A stretch of DNA of 64,000 bases from Ulva prolifera (GCA_023078555.1 CM041201.1:2673713-2737712); one strand, 5' to 3'; shown: positions 24,701 through 39,700, numbered from the stretch's first letter. Translations and numbers: made by a program. Notes: a model not told the origin generated them from the sequence alone.

Positions 24701-27700
24701 CGCACGATGCTGGACCTCATCAAGCCGAAGCTCGTCTACCTTGACCTGCCGCTCTTCATGGCGCTGCTGTCGGACCTCTTCCCCGGCGTCGAGCTGCCGG
24801 TCGCGGACGGCGGGGAGCTGCGCGCCGCCCTCGAGGCCGACCTCCTCGCGCATGGCTACCAGATCGTGCCGGAGTTCATCGTCAAGATGATCCAGGTGCG
24901 CCGTGTTGAGTTTGAAGATTGCAACACATCAGCAGTTGTGAGCTTGAAGTTTTGGCCCTGTCGTGAGCGCCTGGGTTTTGTGTGCTATGTGGGTGTGCGT
25001 GATCAGGGCGGCAGGGCCGCGCTCCAGGAGTCCATCCACAGGAGTGGTTGCGCTGGTGTAGATGATGCCCCAGCTAGAGGCTGCGGTAGTACGTGGCTTG
25101 GACGCCTTGGTCAGCCGCGATTCGAACTTCATGCCGCTGAGTGCTCATGCATACGTTATGCGGCGAGAACCCTGGTGGTTAGCTTTGAGTTTTGCCTGTG
25201 TCTGTGCGTGCGTGGTTTTGAGAGGGGTAGGATACACTGCGAGCCAGCACGATCAGGATGGAACCATGCTGGTGTTCAGGAGCTGAATTCAGCTGGCTTC
25301 AATAGCTTTGCCTGCCGGTCCATGACTGCGGGCTGCCCCGCCAGTGCCTGAACCACAATGCTACAATTACTCTACCCTGACCGGGCAATCCATTGCGTCG
25401 TTGCCCTCCATGCAATGACTTCGTGACACTGCACACAGCATGCATGCGTACTCGCAGGTGTTTGACTGTAAGGTCGCGCGGCACGGCAACATGGTCGTCG
25501 CCAAGGCGGGCGCCGGCAAGACCGTCGCGTGGCGCACGCTGGCACGCGCGATGGCCAAGCTCCGCGAGACGCACCCCCACGACGAGCGCTACCAGCGCGT
25601 GCACGCGCACGTGCTCAACCCGCTCGCGCTCTCGAACGACGAGATCTACGGCTACTTTGATCCGGCGACGCACGAGTGGCAGGACGGCGTGCTGGCGCGC
25701 ATCATGCGCACAGTGTGCCGCGACGAGAGCCCCGACCAGAAGTGGATCACGTTTGACGGCCCAGTGGACACGCTGTGGATTGAGAGCATGAACACGCTGC
25801 TCGACGACAACAAGCTGCTCACGCTGCTGTCCGGTGCGGCACCTGATGCGCCCGTGGCCGCGGCTGCCTGTTTCTTTTGTGCTGCCTAAATCCTGTTTCA
25901 TTTTTGGGTTACGGGGCAATGTTGCACACATCCTGTTCCATCTGCAGACATGGCATGCTGACCACTGTGTGCTCTGCCTCATGTTGTATGATGTGACGTG
26001 CCCATCTAGAGTCCTTTTGCAGATGCATGTTCTGCATTCTCTTGGTTGTGTCGACTCGTCAATGCATACGCCCATGCACACCTGCCGACAGCTGGGCTAA
26101 CCTCTGCTTTGCCCATGGTGCATAGTGATGCGGGCACGAACGGAGTGGCCAGGTTACCAGGTTAGATCTCGTTGTGCAGGTGAGCGCATCTCCATGCCGC
26201 CTGCGGTGTCGATTCTATTTGAGGTGGAGGACCTCTCGCAGGCCTCCCCCGCGACCGTCTCCCGGGCCGGCATGATCTACCTCAACGTCGAGGACCTCGG
26301 CTGGCAGCCCTTCGTCACCTCCTGGCTCCAGACCAAGACGGTGCGCCTCCGGCCAGGCTTACCTTGTAAGTGACTACGAAACAGCGGATGGGCCTGAATG
26401 ATCACAGCCCACAATCTTCCTCTGTCATAGCGGCTGCCACACGCACAGCCACACTGCTGCAGCGCCACACACACACGCCCCCGTGTGCCTGTCGTGTAGC
26501 TGAGCTGCACTGTCGTCACCTCCAGCCAGCGGCGTGAGTCCCCCCTGCCTTGCACTGTTGTGGTTTGCCGCTGCAAGCGCCACTGCTTCACCTGTGCTCA
26601 GCCTTTGGTAGGCTGCACCACGCCATGGTATGGCAAATGCACTGTCTCATGTCTACTCTTTGCGGCGGCCCGGTCCATGCGCATGCCCCATTGTGTACGC
26701 CGCAGTGGCCCCGCCTCTTGCAACCAGGTAGCCCAGAACAATACATACATACAAACTGCATCACGCGATTGGGCTGTACGTGTAGGACACAGTGCTGGTG
26801 GACACGGTGACGCGGCTCGTCGACAAGTGGATCGAGGCGCTCACCGAGTTCAAGCGCCTCAACTGCAAGGACCTGGTGCCGTGCGACCGCCTCGCGGCGA
26901 TCGCGACGACCACCCGCCTCTTCGACGCCCTCGCCACCCCGGACAACGGCGCGGACCCCGCCGACGCCGCCGGCTACCCCGCCATGCTCGAGAACTGGTT
27001 CCTCTTCTGCCTCATCTGGGGCATCGGCGGCCCGCTCGACGGCGCGGGGCGCAAGACCCTCGACGCGACGATCCGCGAGATGGACTCCCGCTTCCCGACC
27101 GCGCTGACGGTGTTTGACTACGTGGTGGACGGCCCGAGCAAGGGGTGGGTGACGTGGGAGAGCCGGCTCGGGGGGGCGTTCCGGCCGCCGCCGGGGGTGC
27201 CGTTCTTCAAGGTGCTCGTGCCGACGGCGGACACGGTCCGGTACCGCTTCCTCGCGGCCGCGCTCGTGCGGCGCGGGCAGCACGTGCTGATGACGGGCGA
27301 CGTCGGCGTGGGCAAAACGATGATCGCGCAGGCGCTGCTCGCCGACCTGCCGGAGGACCGCGCGAGCATGACGATCAACTTCTCGGCGCAGACGTCCTCC
27401 AACTCGCTGCAGGTGTGCTCTCTGCACGCGGCCAGCCGCGGAGTTCTGGTGTTACATGTCGATGTGACAGCGACCCGGTCAACACATGTGGGTGCTCTGC
27501 ACATGTTGTAGAGCTTTGCGGCAGCCGGGACCTGGGCGTAGGGCTTCCGGTGGAGCTGCTGATGTGGAGGCTGCTGACGTGACTGTCATGAGAATAGTCT
27601 CTGGTGCACAGCGTCGTGATCATGGATGAGGTCACTGTGGCATGTGCTCCTTGGCCCGGTACAGCTCTAGATGCCCCGCACATAGCCGCAATTGTGAGCT

Positions 27701-30700
27701 CTGTGACGGCATGCTCCAGTGCCTCCCTGGAGCCCGGCCGCGGGGGTGTAGTTGCGGCTGAGGCGTGCGGCGCGGTGCAGGACACGATCGAGGGGCGGCT
27801 GGAGAAGCGCAGCAAGGGCGTCTTTGCGCCAGTCGGGGGCAAGCGCCTCGTCGCCTTCATCGACGACCTCAACATGCCCCAGAAGTCCGCCTTTGGCTTC
27901 ATCCCGCCCCTCGAGCTCCTCAAGCTCTGGGCGGACAACGGCTACTGGTACGACCGGCTGCGCTGCGAGCGCAAGGAGATCCGGGACATGCAGCTGCTCG
28001 CGGCGATGGCGCCGCCGGGGGGCGGCCGCAACCCCTTCTCGCAGCGCATCCTCTCGTGCTTCAACATGGTGTGCGTGTCGTCGCCGAGCGACGCGCAGCT
28101 GCGCCGCATCTACAGCGCGCTTCTGAGCGCGCACCTCGCGGACTTTGATGACCAGATCAAGCCGCTCGGGGAGTCAATCACACAGGTGCGCTGCCCCCGT
28201 GGCCTGTGTGATTGACCCTTGGCCTGTGTGAGGGCGCAGGGGCCCTTGCGCCGCGAGCGATGTGTGTGTAGTGTTGTGGATCAGCGGCGTAGGGCAGCAC
28301 CACCAGACGAATTTACGCTTGCTCTTGCATTTACATTGCTGCGGAGCCGCGCGCCATCAGCAGCGAAGGGCGTATGCTGATGTCATGGCCCGCCATGCCT
28401 GGCCGTCCTATTACCATGGGCTATGCCTGTGTTTATTCAACTTGACACATGTTGCGGGCCCACTCTGCATGCTCCGCGACCCCCCAGGCCTGCGGCACTG
28501 TGTTGAAAAACACCCACCGAGACCGCCCCATGGTGTTCTAGCTCGCACGAAAGATCCGTGCGTTTGGAGCACTTGCGCCCGTTCACTCTTTTGTGTGACA
28601 CGCCGGTGGTGTGCAGGCGACAGTGGAGCTGTACCGCAGCGTGGTGCGCGAGCTGCTGCCGACGCCGACCAAGTCGCACTACCTCTTCAACACCCGCGAC
28701 CTCGCCCGCGTCATCCAGGGCACCATGCGCGCCTCCAAGTCCTTCTACGACACCAAGGACTCCATGCTCGCCCTCTGGGTGCGCCCCCGCCTTCACCCCG
28801 CCTCAGCAATCCCTCGATCTGCTGCGCAGCAGGCTGGCCTGCCTCGTGCGATTGTGCACCGGCACGCCGGTCTGCCGGCAGGGGGCGGTCCGCCAGCCTC
28901 ATGCATGCCGCCGTGGCCGCAGCACGCGCAGCAGGAGTCATGGGCAGCACTGTGCTGCATGTGATGTCGATGCAAAGCAGGGCACGGTGTGCCTGTGGGT
29001 AATGCCTGTGTGTGTCTGAACGGCACCAAGGGGCGCACGCAGGTGTAGGTTATACTGTGTATGTATGCATGTGTGAGCGTGAGTGGCACAGGTGAAGCTG
29101 GAAGACGGTCGCTTGGCATCACAGCCCCATTCGGGTGCTGCACATGCGTTTTGGCTGGCCATATCCACAGGAAATGGTCACGCCTGTGAAGTCCGGGACC
29201 GAATAACGCACCCAAGCCACGGACTGCTGCAGCCTGTGTTTGTGCAGGTGCATGAGGCGCAGCGGGTGATTGGCGACCGCATGTGGGACCCCGACGACGT
29301 CGCCTGGCTGCGCTCGCAGCTCGAGGACCGCCTCTCCGGCACTCTCAACACGCAGTGGGCCGACCTCTTCGAGCCGTACGGCGGCGACTGCCCGCCGTTC
29401 GTCAACTTCATGCGCCCCGGCATGGAGGCGCCGCCGTACGAGCCGGTCGCGGACGGCGCGGCGCTCAAGGCGCTGCTCACGGAGAAGCTCGAGGACTACG
29501 GCATGGAGCCGGGGCACTCCGCGATGGACCTCGTGCTGTTCCGAGACGCGCTGCTGCACCTCTGCCGCATCAGCCGCGTGCTCGCGCAGCCCCGCGGCAA
29601 CGCGCTGCTCGTCGGCGTTGGTGCGCCCCTCTTCTCACCGCGTGCCTGTATGCATGTGTGCATTGCCGCGTTTCCATTCCCACGGCGGTGTGTTCAGCTT
29701 TGGCATCCCAAGGGGCCTGCGTTCGAGGTATGTGTGGGCACTGTTGCGGCATGGTAGCTCAGTGTGCAACAGAATCGAATAAGAGATATTTGCGCGGCTG
29801 AAAACGCAAGGTACATGGGCACGGTGCATTTCGTGGCCGAGCTCTTGAGTGGAACCCGGAGACCCAGAATGTGCGGAATCCATGACTCAAGTTTTCTTGC
29901 ACACGTATTTGCTGCTTCTCTCAAATGTGAGAGCAGGAAGGTGAGAGCAGGAAGGGCGGCACCGCATGGTACCACGTGCCATATTTCGGTGTCTTTTCAG
30001 TGCATGGTGGGGGCTGTCAATGTGTGCCCGACAGCTGCGATCAATCTCAGCTGTCATGATGCTGCTCCAGCATGCAACTGGCTGGAGAGGGTCGGACATG
30101 TTTTCCTGCAGACAGGCACGCCGCGCTGTGGTGTGTGCAGGCGGCTCTGGGCGCAAGAGCCTGGCGCGCCTGGCCACGTACGTCGCGGAGCAGCGGTGCT
30201 TCTCGATCGAGATCTCGCGCAACTACCGCGCCGGGGAGTTCCGGGAGGACCTCAAGGAGCTGTACCGGCAGGCCGGCGGCGAGAACCGGCCGACGACGTT
30301 CCTCTTTGACGAGACGCAGATCAAGTACGAGACGTTCCTGGAGGACATCAACAACATCCTCACCTCCGGGGAGGTGCCGAACCTGTTTGGCAAGGACGAG
30401 ATCGGAGGCGTCGTGGACGAGGTGCGCCGCTGCTGCTGGGCTCACGTGTCGCGTCTGCGGTTGCGGTGCTGTGCAGCGAGAGGCGCGTCTCAAGTACCTG
30501 GTGTATGTTTGCATGATTGCATCGCCGCGCCCATAACGACGGAGTGCGGTGTTGCTGTCGATGTACCACATGACTGATATGTTTCGAGTGGTTCCTTGCA
30601 AATGTGCTGTGCACCGGTGGTGTCTTTGTCCAGGAGATAGTGGCGTGGGGCCCGTGGGTGCTCCGCTGAGCTTGGGTGGGGTCACCAGGGCGCCACACAC

Positions 30701-33700
30701 ACTGTTTGGATGGTATACAGCATGAGAAAAATGTGTCAGTATCACTGGCACGCTCTGGTCTGTGATGCAAAACACGGACACTCCCAGCTCATGTCGGCTC
30801 CGCGGCAGTCTGGTCAGCCTGTCGTGCAACTGTCCACACATATGGCCTGGGGCTCCCAGCTAGCGCATGAATAAAGCTGGGTGCCAGTGCCCCTTGGCAC
30901 CCGACGGTCCAGCCAGGGAGGCGTTGTCGGGCAAGGTATAGTCAGAGGGCCTGGGGGATGGCCGTGACCAGACCTGCCGTGCAGGTGCGGCCGGACGCGA
31001 AGAAGCTCGGCATCAGCGAGACGCAGGACGCCCTCTTTGCGTTCTTCCTCGAGCGCGTGCGCACCAACCTTCACGTCGTGCTGTGCCTGTCGCCGATCGG
31101 CGAGGCCTTCCGCGAGCGCTGCCGCATGTTCCCCGGCCTCGTGAACTGCACGACGATCGACTGGTTCACCCCGTGGCCCTCCGACGCGCTCTTCGAAGTC
31201 GCCGCAAAGCTCCTCGAGCCCGTGGATGTCGGCACCCCGGAGATCCGGACGGCCGTCTGCCAGGTGCGGCCGCGCCTTTGCCCCTGCTATGGCCTCTGTT
31301 GCCATCACGTGCGCTGTCTTGTGAGAGTCGAGCCTTGTGGCGAGAATGCTGTTATTGATTGAATATTTGCCACTGAGGACTGCAGGCGATCCACATAATC
31401 ACTAGTGCATCTTTGATGCATGAAGCCGTGGAACAAATCGTTGCTATCAGAGTGCGGGGGCTGTCAGAGGATGGAGCCGTTGCTAATCTGTCTCATTCGA
31501 GATCGCCAGGCCGAGTCGCCATGATGGGGCTGTGGACAGCTGTTTTGAGGGAACAAGGAGTATACTATCACAGTTCCATTCGTTGTAGCACCGCTGTTGC
31601 CACGTATGCGTTGCATCTGTGACTGTTGGGCGATGCATTCACTGAAGGGGTCTTGGGCAAGACCGGGTCGAGGAGCATGTAAGACCATGAACAATGTCTC
31701 AGTCAGCTCGGGTGTGCAGGTGTTTGTGACTGCTCACGAATCAGTGAGTGCAACCTCGGAGGCGATGTTTGACGCCCTCAAGCGCCGCAACTACGTCACA
31801 CCCACCAACTACCTCGAGTTTGTGGAGGGCTACAAGACGCTGCTGAGCGAGAAGAAGCGAACCCTGGCTGACAAGGCCGGCAAGCTCCGGGGCGGCCTCA
31901 CGAAACTGGACGAGACCACGGTCCAGGTCGGAGAGATGCAGGTGTGCTGCGGCTGCGGGCATGCCCCTGTCTGGCATGTGCTGCTTGCCTGGTGGTAATC
32001 TCACGAGTTCGTGCTTTGAGAGGACAGTGCCTGTCCGTCTTGACGTGGCTGATGTGCTGTAGCAGAATTGACCATTCCTGCATAACAGAGTCGTCAGGTT
32101 GCGGCTGTTGGTGTTCTGGTCCCCGCTGGGGTCATCTCTGCAATGCCTCCCCCACATGCCCATTTCTTCAAGTGTGGCCAGGTTGCAGGTGGTGGCGATG
32201 AACAAGGCAGAGGTCGTGTCAAAGGCCAAGATCAACTGTGAGGAGCTGGTGAAGCAGATTGTGCAGGACAAGCGTGTTGCTGACGAGCAGGAGAAGCAGG
32301 TCAATGCTGAGGCTGAGAAGATTGGGCGGGAGGCTGAGGAAGCCAACGAGATTGCACGTGTTGTGCAGTCGGAGCTGGACAAGGCTCTGCCTGCTCTGCA
32401 GGCCGCCGAGGATGCCCTGAATGTTCTCACAAAGAAGGACATCTCGGAGCTGAAGGCGTACGCCAAGCCTCCAGGCCTGGTCGAGTTGACGCTGCAAGGT
32501 ATGCACCAGTGTTGCCTGTGTGAGCAACGGAAGGACTGCATCAGCCTGGCACGATGTGGACTGCCGTTCTATGCTGTGTGCAAGTCTGCCCCGCTGGCTG
32601 TTGCATGGCTGGTCACACGGCGGAGAGATAGCTCTGAACAAGCGTCTGAATGCCGTGCAGCTGTCATGACAGCGCTGAAGCGGCCAGCAACTTGGGACGA
32701 AGCGAAGAAAGCTCTGAATGATGCGAGCTTCATGGAGAAGCTGATGCACTTTGACAAGGACACACTGGACGAAGGCATGATCAAGAAGCTCAGCAAATTC
32801 ACAAATAACAAGGAATTTGCCCCAGAGAGTGTTGGCAAGGTGTCTGGTGCTGCGAAGGGGATGTGCTTGTGGGTGCATGCGATGAAGGTGTGCCCATCGC
32901 ATCGTGGCCATCGCGGCAGCTTGCATTGAGATGCTTTCCATTCAATCATGCTACCAAGCACCGGCAGCATCGTCAGAGTGCTGTGCCCAGCTTTGACACC
33001 AAATCGCCAGCCATGCCCAGTCATCGACTATTGCTGTGATCCTCGGCCACCGAGCTGGAGGGTGTCCTGGGTGCATGCAGGTGTACGGTGAAGTTGCAAA
33101 GATGGTGGGCCCGAAGAGAGCGAAGCTCAAGGCTGCACAGGACAACCTCGCAAAGAAGCAGGCGCAGCTGGCGACGGCCCAGGCAAAGCTCGCGGAAGTC
33201 CTTGCGGCAGTGCAGGCGCTCAAGTCTCAGTACGATGAGAGCACTGCGAACAAGAAGGCGCTCGAGGAGGAGCTCGCAGACCTGCAGAGCAAGCTCGAGC
33301 GCGCTGAGAAGCTGGTCACGGGGCTCGCGGGCGAGAAGGCCCGCTGGGAGGCCTCCATTGCAGACCTCGAGGCCCGCATCGACCGCCTGCCGGTGCGCCT
33401 CCTCCCGCTCCTACGCCTGCAGAGCTTCACCGCTGCAAGTTGTGTGCGGCGCCAAAGCTGTGGCAGGGCTCAGCTGTTGCAACCGGTTCAATCAGGCTCC
33501 CGGGGTAGATGTAATGCAGCAGGTGGTGTCAGCGTGTTGCGGCTGAGCAGGTCGTCGTGGCGGAACAGCAGTAACAAATTTGTTGGGAAGTGTGTGCACG
33601 TCCCATGTACCAGAGGGGAAGAGGAGTGATGCGCAAGTTGCAGGCGCTTCCAAGGTTCGTATTGGTGCCGATGCAGCGATGCAGTTTTGCATACAATCTC

Positions 33701-36700
33701 GAGTCCGGGTGATTGGCGACCGCATGTGGAACCCCCCCGACGTAATTCTCGGCATACATGTCACCACACCTCCCCCTCTGCCCATCGCCTCGCGAGCTCC
33801 TGGAATTCGATCACACATGTGGTCTCAGAATCCTGGACTGATGTCCAATAAGGACATCGCTAAATCAGTCAAAATATCAGTTCCGAGTATATTAAACAGT
33901 GTGACAGTGCACACTGGCAAGGCACCAGCGCGTGTGCGGTACAGGGCGACGTCGTCGTGGCGGCGGCGTTCATGTCGTACGCCGGGCCCTTCCCGAACGA
34001 GTACCGCACGGAGCTCGTCGACCGCACCTGGCTCCCGATGATTGCCGACCTCCGCATACCGGCGTCCTCCGGCTTCTCCTTCTCCGACTTCCTCGCGGAC
34101 CCCTCCGACGTGCGCGACTGGAACATCCTCGGCCTGCCGGCGGACGCGTTCTCGACGGAAAACGGCGTCATGACGACGCGCGGCCGCCGCTGGCCGCTGA
34201 TGATCGACCCGCAGGGCCAGGCGAAGGCGTGGGTGAAGAACATGGAGGGCCCGCGGGGGCTCAAGGTGCTCGACCTGCAGATGCCGGACCTCGCGCGGCA
34301 GGTCGAGAACGCGATCCAGTTTGGCAACCCCGTGCTGCTACAGGTGCGGCGCCGTGCTGGGCAGGATGTGGTGCTGTGTGTGAGGCTGCTCGTGAGACCT
34401 GGAGTGTGGCTGTTTCTGTGGCTGTTGCTCGGCATGGCATCGTCGCAGGCTCCGAGGAGTTGCCAGCTGATCACAAAGAATGCTGGTGCTGAGGGGGGCC
34501 TGTGGGGGCTGCGGCTGGATTTTGTACATGATGCATCATATGATATGGCCCAGTGCGATGCACATTGCACTTCTGGAGCTCTACTGCTCTGGTGCTCGAC
34601 ACTGCAGGTGCCTTGGAGCACCGGGTTGTGTTACAAGGACAAAGGCAGCAAGTCGGGCAGCACCGCGAAAGGAGCAAGCAGACGAAGCAAACACCAAGAC
34701 ACCCACGAACATCTCACCCATCACCGGCGCAGCAAGCGACACAGATCCGCAGACCGCCAAGCACACACCCACACACCATCACACACACGCACAGACCCAC
34801 ACACCCACAAACCCAAACCCACACACGCGCACGCACAAACCCCACGGCCGACACACAACATCACAACCACCAGCACCGGGTTGTGTGTGCGAAGTACCGA
34901 GGCCTTGCTCTGGGGCAATTCGTGTACTGCTGCTGTTTGTGCACCTGAGTTGACTTGAGGCGATGCCTGTTTTATGCGATGCAGACATGGCGTGAGCTGC
35001 CTGTGCGGCTGCTGTCAGTGCTTGTGGGCTGAATTGTGATGGGTCGGGTGAGTGAGTGCAGGATGTCCTGGAGGAGCTTGACCCGGTGCTCGAGCCTGTG
35101 CTGGCCAAGGCATTCATCAAGCGTGGCAACCAGACACTCATCAAGATCGGTGACAAGGAGGTCGACTACAACGTGGACTTCAAGCTGTACCTCACCACGA
35201 AGCTCGCGAACCCGCACTACACGCCCGAGATCTCGACGAAGGCCATGATCCTGAACTTTGCAGTTAAGGAGGACGGCCTCGAGGCGCAGCTACTCAACCT
35301 CGTGGTCAAAATGGAACGGCCTGACTTGGACGAGCAGAAGAACGAGCTGGTTGTCAACGTGGCCCAGGGCAAGCGCACACAGGCATGCATCTGGCCTCTT
35401 GACTGACTGTGCATGCATTTAGCAGATACCGTTCGGGACACACCTGGACCCAGGTGTCAGGATGCTGGCACAGCTTCGGCTCTCGTGCTATGCGTCTTGG
35501 TGAACATTGGAACTGGTGATGGATAGCGGCTATGGTATCGCATGATGGAACCAGGCAAACAAATTGTGGTAGGACAAAGAGACCTGATTGCATGGCCAGC
35601 CAGTTTGGACAGGTCAGATCTCATGCTCCAAACATAGCCCCTACTGGTGCAGACCAGTTCTTTGCTAGCCGTTGCATCAACCCAAGGATGTTCATGGCTT
35701 GCCCATAAGAGGCAATATGTCGGTCGATGCCTAGGATCCAGGTGGACACAGGCGACACCGAGCATTGGGAGCCCACACGCGTTCTCTCCACAGGATCACC
35801 CACCTGCATGCATCACTGGTCACCCAGCATGGCCAAGCTCCTGAGCAGAGCAGACTAGTACATATTCTGCATACCAATGGATAACCCGGCACAGCACAGT
35901 GGTGCAATCAATGTGGCTAGCAAGACATCAACGTCAGCAACGGTGGGGCCGCCGTGTGCCGCCGAGCCCCCCAACCCCATTTACTGAAAAGCAGGGGAAT
36001 ATACACGAAGCCCCCCGGTGCAGGCGAACCTCGAGGACCAGATCCTGCAGATGCTCGCCGACGCGACGGGCTCGCTGCTGGACAACGTCGAGCTCATCAA
36101 CACCCTCGACGCCTCCAAGACGACGTGGGAGGAGGTCAACGAGATGCTCGCGCACGCGGAGGAGACCTCCCGCAAGATCGAGGCGGCCTCGACGCTGTAC
36201 CGGCCGTGCTCGGTGCGCGCGGCGCTGCTCTACTTCGTCCTCAACGACCTCGCCCGCGTCGACGGCATGTACCAGTTCTCGCTGGACGCGTACGCGGACC
36301 TCTTTGCGCTGTCGATCGCCGACGCGCCCAAGGCGGACGTGCTGCAGGAGCGCATCCGTCACCTCAACGACTACCACACGTACGCAGTGTACAAGTACAC
36401 GAGCCGCGGGCTCTTCGAGCGGCACAAGCTGCTGCTGTCGCTGCAGATGGCGGCCAAGGTGCGCCGCCGCCTCAGCCAGCGCCATCAACGAACAGCATCA
36501 AGCTCATGGACCGGTGTCTCGACTGCCAACGCCACATGCTGGACACGGATCCTCTGCTGCTGCCGCTCCGCGCAGGAGGACGCTTCAGAATTGTGGCAGG
36601 TGTTGTGTGGCTGGACGGCGGGGGTGAGACGGAGGTGCCTCGCTTCGACAGCGCAGCCGTGTTGACGTGACGTATCATTTGCGAAACTGCTGCGGGCTTG

Positions 36701-39700
36701 GAGGGGTGCATGACATGGGTGTTGGCAATGACTCTGCTGTACCGTGACGCTCACGCCACTGTTACGGCGCCGGACTCTCTGCACGCTGTCACCGGCACTG
36801 CGCGTTGCAAGCACCAAAATATACTAGTGGGCTGGCCTGGGTGACAAGTGGTAAATACCAGACTGTGTGGCAGCTGGTGGCGGGCGAGTGCAGGTGCTGG
36901 CGGCGGCCAACACGCTGGACATGGAGGGCTTTGCGTTCTTCCTGCGCGGCGGCACCGTGCTCGACCGCAGCACGCAGCCCGCCAACCCCGACCCCGCCTG
37001 GATCACCGAGGACGCCTGGGACAACCTCACCGAGCTCGAGGGCCAGGTGCGCTTCCCCCCATGCCGCACTCCCACCCTCCTCTGCCACATGCGCATGCGT
37101 GTGAGTGTCGCTGAAACTGCTGTATTACAAACAGAGGGTTGGGGGCGTGGCTGTGTGCGGCAGTCTGTGGCGCAGCGGTGGCTCGTCGGGGTGCCGAAGC
37201 TTGCCTTTGCCGACCATGCGCTGCCGGAGTCCCACCGTGCTGCGCCTCTGGCATGCGTGCTCTAGGCCTCTGCACCGGCGCGCGGCTGCAGACACCTCAC
37301 GGCGGCGGCACGCAGGTGTCCGCGTTCCGCGGCATCGTCGGCGCCGTCGAGGCCTCGCTGCCGGACTGGGAGGCGTGGTTCCGCGAGGCCGCGCCGGAGG
37401 CCGCCGAGCTGCCGGGGGAGTGGGAGGCGCGCTGCAGCGACCTCCAGCGCATGGTGCTCGTGCGCTGCCTGCGCCCCGACCGCGTGCTCTTCGCGGCCAC
37501 GGCCTTCGTCGCGACGAACCTTGGCCGCAAGTACGTCGAGCCCCCGGTCCTCGACCTCGGCGAGGTTTTCCGCGACAGCACGGCCGTGTCGCCCCTCATC
37601 TTCGTGCTCTCCCCCGGCGTCGACCCGACGGACGCGCTGCGGAAGCTCGGCGCGGAGCGCGGCATGGCCGGCCGCATCATGACGGTCGCGCTCGGGCAGG
37701 GCCAGGCGCCGGTCGCGAAGAAACTGATCGATGACGGCGTCCGCGACGGCCACTGGGTGTTCCTCGCGAACTGCCACCTCATGACGTCGTGGCTGCCGGC
37801 GCTCGACAAAATCATCGAGGGCCTGCCCGCGCGCAAGCCCCATCCCGACTTCCGCCTCTGGCTCTCGTCGAACCCGTCGCCCGCGTTCCCGATCGCGATC
37901 CTGCAGCGCGGCGTGAAGCTCACGACGGAGCCGCCGAAGGGCCTCCGTGCGAATCTGCTGCGTCTGTACAACACAGTCGACGAGGCGTCGTACGGGGAGT
38001 GCAAGGCGGCACCGAAGTACCAGAAGCTGCTCTTCACGCTCGCGTACTTCCACTCGGTGCTGCTCGAGCGGCGCAAGTTCCGCACCCTCGGCCTCAACAT
38101 CCCCTACGACTTCAATGACACCGACTTCAAGGTCTCGGACGACCTGCTCAAGTCGTACCTGGACGCGTACAAGGACACGCCATGGGATGCCCTGCGGTGC
38201 GACTCGTGGGGGCTGCCTGCATTCTCCCAGAGCTGGAGTGCCTGACAGGCTCGACCTGGGTGCAGCAGCTGGCACCTGGCATTTGAGGTCTGCTGAGACT
38301 TGTCCTCATTCCTCATGTAGCTCGCAGCGAGAGCGCACGCGTGTACAATGAGAGCGCACGCATGCCTACCGCCCTCCATACACGAGCACTCCTTGCGCTG
38401 TGGCGCAGGGGCAAGACGAGTACCCCCGTCTCTACATGCATGTGCGGCCCACCATGCATGTGTGTGTCCACGCAGGTACCTGATCGCCGAGGCGAACTAC
38501 GGCGGCCGCGTGACGGACGAGCTCGACCGGCGCGTGCTCGCGTCGTACCTCAACAAGTTCTACTGCGAGGACGTGCTCGCGGTGCCGCACTACCCGCTGT
38601 CCCCGCTGCCGACGTACGTCGTGCCGCCGCCGGGGCCGCTCGCGGCCTTCAAGGACTACATCACGGGCCTGCCGCCGGTGGACCCGCCGGAGGCGTTTGG
38701 GCAGCACCCGAACGCCGAGATCTCGTACCTCATCGAGGACTCCAAGGTGCGGCGCACGCTCGCGGCCTGCGAGCGCTTGGGAAGCGGTGGTTTTGTAGGC
38801 ATACGGCGCCACGGCGCCGTCGTGTGGTGGCGTGCTACAGATTCCACACACGCGTGGTGCATCGCATGCAGAGGCTTCCGGCCGGTCAGCATGGGCTGCC
38901 TGCATGTGTGGGGGCCCGCGTGTTGCGTGGTTGCAGCTGTTGCCGTCCTTTGGATCTGTGCTGGTGGACTGCCATGCCGCTGGCCGTGCCTCCTGTTTGA
39001 AGCACTGGCGTGCCGCTGCAACCCGCTGGTGTCTGGTTGCGGGTTTGCTGCGCTGGTCGGCACTCCTGCGGCTAATTGTGGTGTCAGGTGGTGGGGGATG
39101 CGCTGGCATGTCATGCGAGCTGCCTCAAATTAAGTGACAGCCTTGCGCCGCCCTCGACTCAACAGTTGCGTTCCGTGCTGCTCCCTCATCGGCACAGCCG
39201 CCCATTGGCCCTCACCACCACTTGCCTCGCAGGTGGTCCTCAGCTCGCTGCTGAGTCTGCAGCCGGCGGCGGCCGGTGGCGGCGGCGGCAGCAAGGAGGA
39301 CACGGTGCGTGCGATCGCCGCCGACCTGCTGGAGCATGTGCCCCCGGCGTTCAACCTCGAGGCGGTGATGCGCGCCAAGGCCGACGACCCCTCCGCGCTG
39401 CACGTCGTGCTCTTCCAGGAGCTTGAGCGCTACAACATGCTGCTCGTGCGCGTGCGCCGCAGCTGCCAGGAGCTGCTCAAGGGCATCCAGGGCCTCGTCG
39501 TGATGTCGGCCGGTGCGGCGCCCCTCATGCATGAACGAACAAGACACAGCGATGTGTGACGAGGCCCGGCAGGGTTGGCACTGCTGACTTGGCAGTGTGG
39601 GGCGGCTCCTGCCAGTGGGCGTGCCCTCCGACACGGCGTTTCATTTCGCACTTTGGCAACTGCATTTTGATCCTTGATCAGACGTAGTTGATCAAGACGT

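Noticed and set aside
34720-34918. Minus-strand Cys/Val-rich membrane-like peptide
   Set aside because: It is a translation of GT-rich retroposon sequence inside a dynein intron.
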